From Cyanobacteria bacterium HKST-UBA02 (lineage in GTDB: Bacteria > Cyanobacteriota > Vampirovibrionia > Obscuribacterales > Obscuribacteraceae), in the NCBI GenBank assembly GCA_020431945.1, contig JAGQHH010000430.1, forward strand, positions 1-18,601: DNA of 18,601 nt, written 5' to 3'. Each line of letters opens with the position of its first letter. The stretch's first letter is position 1. Below, one piece after another: positions 14,100-18,601 of this stretch. The notes under the pieces were generated by a model. The model saw only the letters and a program-made list of their open reading frames with translations, was not told the DNA's origin and did not search any database. The translations under genes and the position numbers were made by a program.

Positions 14100-15518
14100 C
14101 TAAAGAGTGCGGATGACCTGTTCTATATCGTCCAGATGCTTGAGGCGCTTCTCAATCAATTGCGAAGGAAGTTGCTCGTTCTTCCTCAGATGGTGCTCGT
14201 AGGCCATGCTCGACAGAAGCCAGCCGAGGTTGCCTGCTAGAGTCAGACTCGAGCCGATGGTGCCCAGGATGGCGCCTTTATAATTCAAATCAAGCTGTTT
14301 GCGAACACGCCCCGGATAATCATAGTAAGCGAGGCTGCCGAGAATGCCCTGGGTCATGAGCAACCCGCCGATGGGAGGAGCCATGATATTGGTCTCAAGG
14401 GCGATCTTGTTGAGACGTCGGATTGTTTTGACTTCGCTGTTCATCTGTTTGTCGAAGAGCTCCCGGCTCTGATCGTACATGCCGAACCTGCTGGTGGCGG
14501 AAAGCGAGGGAACCAGTGTGCCGGTGCCCTCGGGTAGCAGCTCTTGAAGTGCCTTGAGCTTGGCATCGAGCTCCGACTTCTCTATCTCGTCGGGAGAAAG
14601 AGATACGCTTTTCAGCTCTCTATGCGCCTTCTTCTTCAGTATCCAGGCAGTGGCACCGGCGACACTGGGTGTGATCATGGCCATGCCACCGGTGACGATG
14701 AATAGAATATTGCTGGTGCCGGTGTACCGCGGATGTGTCAGAGATTGTGCTCCGATACCGGCAGCGATAGCGCCGACGGTATTATAGGCGGCATTGAGAG
14801 TGAAGAAAGAGTTCTGAAAGACTTTCGTCTTGCGATTATCCGCGTAGAAGTGCGAAAACTCGTCGACAAACGAGCCGCGCATCTCATCGAAGACCTCTCC
14901 TTCTGCCACGGCTCGTTTGTAATCAGGATGATTTTTGTTGGCTTCGACAAGAGCTTTTCGCTCGGCGAGCAAACTGTCGATCTTTCCCAGCTTCTCCACC
15001 ACGAAACGCCTGGCTGCCCCGGAGCCATAACCGGCACTGGTGCGTTTGAATCCGTTGATGAGATTGCTCGACAACTCCAGAGTCGAACCGGAGGCTGTGA
15101 TGATCGAGGTGATCATGGCGGTGTTCAATCCGTTCTCCAGAGCGGTCTTGCTCAGGGTGAGCGGGCGCTTGCGACCCTGTCCGAACTGTTTGACCCCGGT
15201 AATTTCATAAGCCAGGAGCCCGGCCGCTCCGGTCTGCTGGGTGAGGAAAAAACGCAGTCGCCTGAATCTCGGATTCTTGAGAGTATGGCGCCGGTACTCG
15301 AGGCTGAAACGCTCGAGTTCCACACCGCCAAGAAGAATCTCCCTGGTAAGACGTTGATAGGAGCTCGGGAAGTCTTCTCTCTGGGCAATCAAAGCCGCCC
15401 GTGGCTCCTCTGTGGCACCCATCTCGGAAGCGAGGGCCAGGGGACATGCAGTCAGAGAGATAAGGGATGCTAGAAGAGAAATGGCTGTGACACTTGTCTT
15501 CTTCCGGTAGTAAAGCAC
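14100..15518 (-). CDS. Exported orphan protein with several hydrophobic segments
   Basis: The frame is open upstream to 15683, but I place the start at GTG 15518. AGGAAA precedes it by 5 nt, and the product then begins with a signal peptide (YYRKK, hydrophobic core, LALAS near 28-31). The 472-residue protein has further hydrophobic segments at about 130-153, 237-258, 268-294, 374-399 and 414-438, separated by charged helical stretches, so it is probably an envelope membrane protein. Segment 246-279 (NTVGAI...P...G..N...GGM) resembles the module at 152-183 of the secreted protein encoded at 4138-5124. The gene follows the putative zinc-ribbon gene by 40 bp and probably shares its transcript. 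No named family recognised. Confidence 0.7.
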   Translation of the reverse strand: MLYYRKKTSVTAISLLASLISLTACPLALASEMGATEEPRAALIAQREDFPSSYQRLTREILLGGVELERFSLEYRRHTLKNPRFRRLRFFLTQQTGAAGLLAYEITGVKQFGQGRKRPLTLSKTALENGLNTAMITSIITASGSTLELSSNLINGFKRTSAGYGSGAARRFVVEKLGKIDSLLAERKALVEANKNHPDYKRAVAEGEVFDEMRGSFVDEFSHFYADNRKTKVFQNSFFTLNAAYNTVGAIAAGIGAQSLTHPRYTGTSNILFIVTGGMAMITPSVAGATAWILKKKAHRELKSVSLSPDEIEKSELDAKLKALQELLPEGTGTLVPSLSATSRFGMYDQSRELFDKQMNSEVKTIRRLNKIALETNIMAPPIGGLLMTQGILGSLAYYDYPGRVRKQLDLNYKGAILGTIGSSLTLAGNLGWLLSSMAYEHHLRKNEQLPSQLIEKRLKHLDDIEQVIRTL

Positions 15519-15523
15519 TGGGG

Positions 15524-15529
15524 TTTCCT
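15524..15529 (-). promoter_or_regulatory. Ribosome site AGGAAA selecting the GTG start at 15518
   Basis: On the minus strand AGGAAA stands 5 nt before GTG 15518. Starting here gives a clean signal peptide and avoids overlap with the upstream gene ending at 15559; the longer frame would bury the signal sequence inside the protein. Confidence 0.65.
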
Positions 15530-15558
15530 GATTAAAAGCCGGAGAAAAAATAATCGTA

Positions 15559-16221
15559 TCATGATCGCTCCTGCCTCCGGCTGTACTTGAGTCTTGCTTC
15601 GATCCTGAGCAGACAGACGACAGGAGGTCCGCACTGGCGCAGGCTGCCGCGAGAAAGGTCCTCCAGGAGCGTCTCCAAAACAACCGGCTCAGCTGTTAGG
15701 TGCCTGACCAGACGTTTCTTTTTCGCCGGCTTCAGTCCGGCTCCTCCCCAGCAGAATTCGTACCCGTCATACTCCTGCCACTCTACCAGCGCTGCAGGAA
15801 ATGACTTCCGGAGGTGGATTACAGATACAAGCCTCGCCCTGAACGAGTCCGGCGAAGCGCCCCTGGTCGATTTCACACCCGGACAACCCGAGCAAATGCC
15901 TGTCCAGCCATTGCTTCCTGAAAGAGGCGAGCCTCCAAAACAAATGAGATAAACTGTCGAGCTGCACTCCGGACAGGTCTCAGTCAACCATCCATCTCGC
16001 CAGCCAGTTAGAAGAAAGCCCAGGGGCAACGGACCGTCCCCTCCCAGATAGGGCCAGGAGCACCAGGAAAAGCTCGGCGAGCAAAAGAAATAGTCGCGTT
16101 TTTGAAGGATATCGTCCCGGCGCTCGAGAATAAAACTCAGATTAGAGACGAAAAGAAAGAGCTCGGTTTCACTATCCGTGCTCGATAAACCGGGCAAATG
16201 CCCGTATGAATGAACAGCCAT
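15559..16221 (-). CDS. Orphan protein with probable zinc ribbon
   Basis: A 220-residue product starting at the ATG at 16221, with GAGGT 6 nt upstream. The central part is aromatic- and glycine-rich (WCSWPYLGGDGPLPLGF, 53-69) and is followed by CPEC (83-86) and CSGC (110-113) separated by 23 residues, including GSPLSGSNGWTG. This CX2C-X23-CX2C layout is typical of a structural zinc ribbon. The C-terminal 60 residues are basic (AKKKRLVRHL, RQERS). There is no signal peptide. The protein has no family name I can give. The first gene of a likely two-gene unit with the exported protein downstream. Coding status rests on the ribosome site, the ordered Cys pairs and the absence of a better frame. 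Confidence 0.62.
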   Translation of the reverse strand: MAVHSYGHLPGLSSTDSETELFLFVSNLSFILERRDDILQKRDYFFCSPSFSWCSWPYLGGDGPLPLGFLLTGWRDGWLTETCPECSSTVYLICFGGSPLSGSNGWTGICSGCPGVKSTRGASPDSFRARLVSVIHLRKSFPAALVEWQEYDGYEFCWGGAGLKPAKKKRLVRHLTAEPVVLETLLEDLSRGSLRQCGPPVVCLLRIEARLKYSRRQERS

Positions 16222-16264
16222 ATCCTTACCTCGCTTTAGCTGAATTCTTAAAGCGCCCGCAAGC

Positions 16265-16275
16265 TGAGAATCTCA
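16265..16275. promoter_or_regulatory. Short palindrome TGAGA-A-TCTCA between divergent genes
   Basis: A perfect 5+1+5 palindrome sits in the 160-base divergent region. It overlaps TTGAGA, a possible -35 for the minus-strand gene at 16221 (TTTAAG follows after 18 nt). It could be a small operator, but a palindrome of this size can occur by chance. Confidence 0.25.
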
Positions 16276-16310
16276 AATCGGCGCTGACTACAGATTAGCA
16301 CGAGCATAGG

Positions 16311-16345
16311 GTCACGGACAGGTCACACTGGTTTCCTAAGATATT
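16311..16345 (+). promoter_or_regulatory. Candidate promoter/operator with 11-bp direct repeat (copy C)
   Basis: GTCACGGACAG (16311-16321) is followed by GTCACACTGGT (16322-16332), the same 11-bp tandem layout as at 10396-10430 and 10805-10839. The -10-like GATATT (16340-16345) again begins 18 nt after the second half-site starts, and the small gene's ATG is 36 nt further. Only the TCAC core and spacing are shared with the other two copies. Confidence 0.4.
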
Positions 16346-16381
16346 CTTGCGAAGGCGGATGGAACATCTGAGAGGGATATG

Positions 16382-16630
16382 ATGGATCTCGAATGCAATG
16401 CAGAAGAAATGGGTAGAATCGGCGGAGCTCTGGCCAATGGTGACCTCAGTACGCTGAGCTCATTGCGTGACCAGTTTGTCGATCCTCACTCCGGTAACAG
16501 CCTCGAGGGGCTGAACAGTTGCGTGAAGACTTTAAAAGAAATGGGCATGCCTGAGGCTGGTTCTAGCATAAAGGCACATGACCCCGGGTTCGATAGCTTC
16601 AAGCTGATTGACCCTGGCAAGAGCGGTTAA
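16382..16630 (+). CDS. Small orphan protein (82 residues)
   Basis: Two ATGs are adjacent (16379 and 16382); AGAGGG (16371-16376) is 5 nt from the second, so I use 16382. The product is soluble, without signal peptide or membrane helix, and contains two Cys (positions 4 and 46). The start, MDLECNAEEMGRIGGALANG, loosely recalls the CxDMA core of the three small proteins at 9537-10766, but lacks their IPxC end, so homology is doubtful. It is the only plus-strand gene between the regulator and the window end, standing alone with its own upstream direct-repeat element. Its stop faces that of the TPR lipoprotein gene, 8 bp away. Function unknown. Confidence 0.6.
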   Translation: MDLECNAEEMGRIGGALANGDLSTLSSLRDQFVDPHSGNSLEGLNSCVKTLKEMGMPEAGSSIKAHDPGFDSFKLIDPGKSG

Positions 16631-16638
16631 TCCATTTA

Positions 16639-17862
16639 TTAAAGCCTCAGAGAGCTGTTCGGCCCGGAAGGAAATAGCTGAAGCAGAAAGTAGTAGTCGT
16701 AGGACAAGCATGCTGGATCCGAGCTGCGCTCGTACCAGGACTTCGAGTCAGGGTTGGCGCCTCCCAGAACCGCCGGCTCGACCAGATCGGCGAGATATCC
16801 GTATGACTCAGCCTCTTCTTTCTTCCCAAGCTGTTCAAGGACCTTCGCGCGCAGGGTAAGAGCATAGCGATCGTGACTGTAGAAACGCTCCGCTTCCCAG
16901 ATCTCCTTGAGGGATGATCCGTATTGACCTTTCTGAAAGAAAGCCAGGGCTCGCGCGTAGTGAAGCCTTGATTTTACGCCCACATCTGTCGGCCAGAGCC
17001 GGCCACACTCTTCGAATATCTCAATCGCCTTGCTGCTATCGCCGGCATGAAGGGAACATGCTGCCAGCCCGTAAAGAATCCGGATATCATCAGCCTTGAG
17101 CTGCCGAGCATGCTCGAATGCAGCCAGAGCCTCATCGAAATGACCGATGGCTCTCAGGAAGCTGCCTTTCTCCAACCAGTACTCGGGACTGCTATCCGGA
17201 CTGGTATTGAGAGCCTCGACTTCCTTGCGAATCGAGGCAGCCTTCTCGGCTTTCCCGGCAGCCTCGCTTGCCTGGCAATGCTCCGCGCAAACGGAATTGC
17301 GCAAGCCTGCCCCGGTCTGCTCTCTTGCCCGATCGTAGGCAGCGACAGCATCCTCGTAACGCTTTTCCAGCACTAGAGCCCGGGCAAGATTCAAGTTGAG
17401 AGCACCGACGAGTCCGTCTTTGCTTATCTGATGCTGCTTGTCCTGGTCTTCCTGTTTTTCTTGATTATTCAGCTCCATCTTCGCGCAGGCTTTGAGACCA
17501 TTCTCGAAATCGCTGATCGCTTCTTTATATTCATTGACAGCCAGAAGGGCACTGCCCCTGCCGAAATACAACCTGGCAAGTCCGCAGCAAGAAGCGTTCA
17601 CGAGGGAAAGAGGCAAGCCTTTCAGGGCGGCGGTCTTTTCAATGTGCCGGTCATAAGTAAGCTTGATCTGATCGAACAGGTTACTGATCTTCTGGGCATC
17701 CTCGCGATCTTTTGCCGCGTCCCAGAACTTTCGGATCTGATCCCAGTCTTCATTGGATGGGTTCCATGTCTCGGTAGAGGCGACTCTGTCCACCGCGGCT
17801 GTGCATCCCGAGAATAACGGAAGCATGGTGACTATGAGAATCATGCATAGAATCGAGCGCAT
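16639..17862 (-). CDS. TPR-repeat lipoprotein
   Basis: This 407-residue protein starts with a type II signal peptide: MRSILCMILIVTMLPLFSGC, with lipobox LFSGC and lipidation Cys 20. The rest is built of helical repeats of tetratricopeptide type. Clear units are at about 95-118 (ARLYFGRGSALLAVNEYKEA), 155-182 (ALNLNLARALVLEKRYEDAV...), 228-254 (YWLEKGSFLRAIGHFDEALA), 262-288 (ILYGLAACSLHAGDSSKAIE), 297-325 and 330-352. It probably scaffolds a protein assembly at a membrane surface. The C-terminus has a Tyr-rich stretch (SYDYYFLLQLF). It lies 72 bp downstream of hisD on the same strand. The ribosome site (TAGGCAAG) is weak. No specific partner can be named. Confidence 0.87.
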   Translation of the reverse strand: MRSILCMILIVTMLPLFSGCTAAVDRVASTETWNPSNEDWDQIRKFWDAAKDREDAQKISNLFDQIKLTYDRHIEKTAALKGLPLSLVNASCCGLARLYFGRGSALLAVNEYKEAISDFENGLKACAKMELNNQEKQEDQDKQHQISKDGLVGALNLNLARALVLEKRYEDAVAAYDRAREQTGAGLRNSVCAEHCQASEAAGKAEKAASIRKEVEALNTSPDSSPEYWLEKGSFLRAIGHFDEALAAFEHARQLKADDIRILYGLAACSLHAGDSSKAIEIFEECGRLWPTDVGVKSRLHYARALAFFQKGQYGSSLKEIWEAERFYSHDRYALTLRAKVLEQLGKKEEAESYGYLADLVEPAVLGGANPDSKSWYERSSDPACLSYDYYFLLQLFPSGPNSSLRL

Positions 17863-17934
17863 GCATACTTGCCTAAGAAGAGATGGGGTCAGAGCTCGAA
17901 TTTCCTCGAAACAATCAAGCTATAGTATCAGGCT

Positions 17935-18601
17935 TCAAAGGGTCTGGCTCATTCTAGCGGCAGCAGCTTCTTTATGCGCCACCAGTCCTTCTATTGCGGC
18001 GAAAGCCGCTGTTTCGCCGGCGAGCCCTGGAGCCTTCTCCGAAATCGATACAAAGGACTGCGGGCGCAGGAATGTCAGAGGACTGAGACAGCCCTGGAAT
18101 CTCGCCGTCTGTCCGGTGGGAAGGGTATGATTCGGTCCTGCCATATAGTCGCCGAAAGCCACCGTCGATCCATAACCCTTGAAAAGAGCACCATAATTGT
18201 CGAGCTCAGGCATCAGCTCATCAGGATTCTCGACGAGTAAGAGCAGGTGCTCCGGGGCGACTTCACTGGCGACCCGGCAGCATTGCTCGAGAGAATCGAG
18301 CACCACTATGGCGCTCTTCGCCAGAGACTCCTCGATATAGTCAGGCAGACCCAGTTCCCGGACTTTTCTCGATAGAGCATCGGCGACTGCCCCGGCGAGA
18401 GCGGCGCTGGGAGTGAGCAGGTAAGCCAGGGCATCGGGAGCGTGCTCTGCCTGAGATAAGAGATCGAGAGCAGCCCACTCGGGATCGACGCCATCGTCTG
18501 CAATGGCACAGATCTCGCTTGGTCCGGCAAGCATGTCGATACCCACCACCCCCTGGAGTTGTCTTTTGGCCTCGGTGACATAGGCGTTGCCCGGTCCGAC
18601 G
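17935..18601 (-). CDS. hisD: Histidinol dehydrogenase, C-terminal part (5' cut by window edge)
   Basis: The frame is open to the window edge and covers roughly the C-terminal half of the enzyme, which makes L-histidine from L-histidinol in two NAD-dependent steps (last reactions of histidine synthesis). Recognised segments are GPGNAYVTEAKRQLQG and IDMLAGPSE at the start, LLSQAEHAPD (zinc-ligand Gln and His), SEVAPEHLLL (catalytic Glu-His), FGDYMAGPNHTLPTG (zinc-ligand Asp) and a C-terminal GLVAHKEAA that supplies the last zinc-ligand His. All the key residues visible in this half are intact. The GTG at 18549 is an internal Val codon, not the start. No other his gene is visible downstream; a TPR lipoprotein gene follows after 72 bp. 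Confidence 0.96.
   Translation of the reverse strand, partial: VGPGNAYVTEAKRQLQGVVGIDMLAGPSEICAIADDGVDPEWAALDLLSQAEHAPDALAYLLTPSAALAGAVADALSRKVRELGLPDYIEESLAKSAIVVLDSLEQCCRVASEVAPEHLLLLVENPDELMPELDNYGALFKGYGSTVAFGDYMAGPNHTLPTGQTARFQGCLSPLTFLRPQSFVSISEKAPGLAGETAAFAAIEGLVAHKEAAAARMSQTL

Noticed and set aside
15519..15683. N-terminal extension of the exported protein ending at 14100
   Set aside because: The extension would overlap the 15559-16221 gene and put the signal peptide at residue 56 onward; the GTG at 15518 has a good ribosome site and yields a normal signal peptide.

Overview
The window looks like chromosomal DNA of a diderm (Gram-negative-type) bacterium with moderately high GC. It carries Sec signal peptides, a lipobox lipoprotein, two-membrane-span sensor kinases, an OmpR-type regulator, clear Shine-Dalgarno sites and occasional TTG/GTG starts. 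The lineage cannot be fixed from sequence alone. The gene mix (lipase maturation factor, many secreted orphans, TPR lipoprotein, small orphan proteins) reminds me of deep-branching lineages such as Obscuribacterales/Melainabacteria, but that is an impression. I see no tRNA, rRNA, CRISPR array, insertion sequence or phage gene, and no gene-free stretch longer than about 180 bases.

Left part, 1-2850: a lipase maturation factor family membrane protein (5' end cut by the window edge) and a GH130-type glycosidase/phosphorylase lie on the plus strand. They converge on a small RBBP9/YdeN-type alpha/beta hydrolase on the minus strand.

Centre-left, 3025-9508: a tight plus-strand operon. It encodes a secreted alpha/beta hydrolase, a secreted orphan protein, two paralogous transmembrane sensor kinases joined by a 1-nt TAATG overlap, and an OmpR-family response regulator. 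The two kinases have complementary defects. The first keeps the phosphoacceptor His (H396) but has a ruined ATP-binding domain. The second has intact N, G1 and G2 boxes but Leu (L384) at the His position. The natural reading is an obligate heteromeric kinase in which the second protein phosphorylates the first, which then feeds the regulator. This is the most interesting system in the window.

Centre, 9537-10766: three small minus-strand genes encode proteins sharing a core that ends in [IV]IPxC[EK][VI]. Two of them have a nearly identical upstream element, an 11-bp direct repeat (TCACG...TCACG) placed 18 nt before a -10-like hexamer. The same arrangement recurs upstream of a fourth small gene at 16382. 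Such tandem repeats are what OmpR/PhoB-type regulators usually bind, so the adjacent two-component system is a candidate controller.

Right part, 10853-18601: this is mainly minus strand. It holds a sirtuin, a ChaN/Tiki-like putative metal-dependent protein, a seven-helix membrane protein, a secreted protein with several hydrophobic segments that shares a module with the secreted orphan of the kinase operon, a putative zinc-ribbon protein, the fourth small gene (plus strand), a TPR lipoprotein and the 3' part of hisD (histidinol dehydrogenase, last steps of histidine synthesis).
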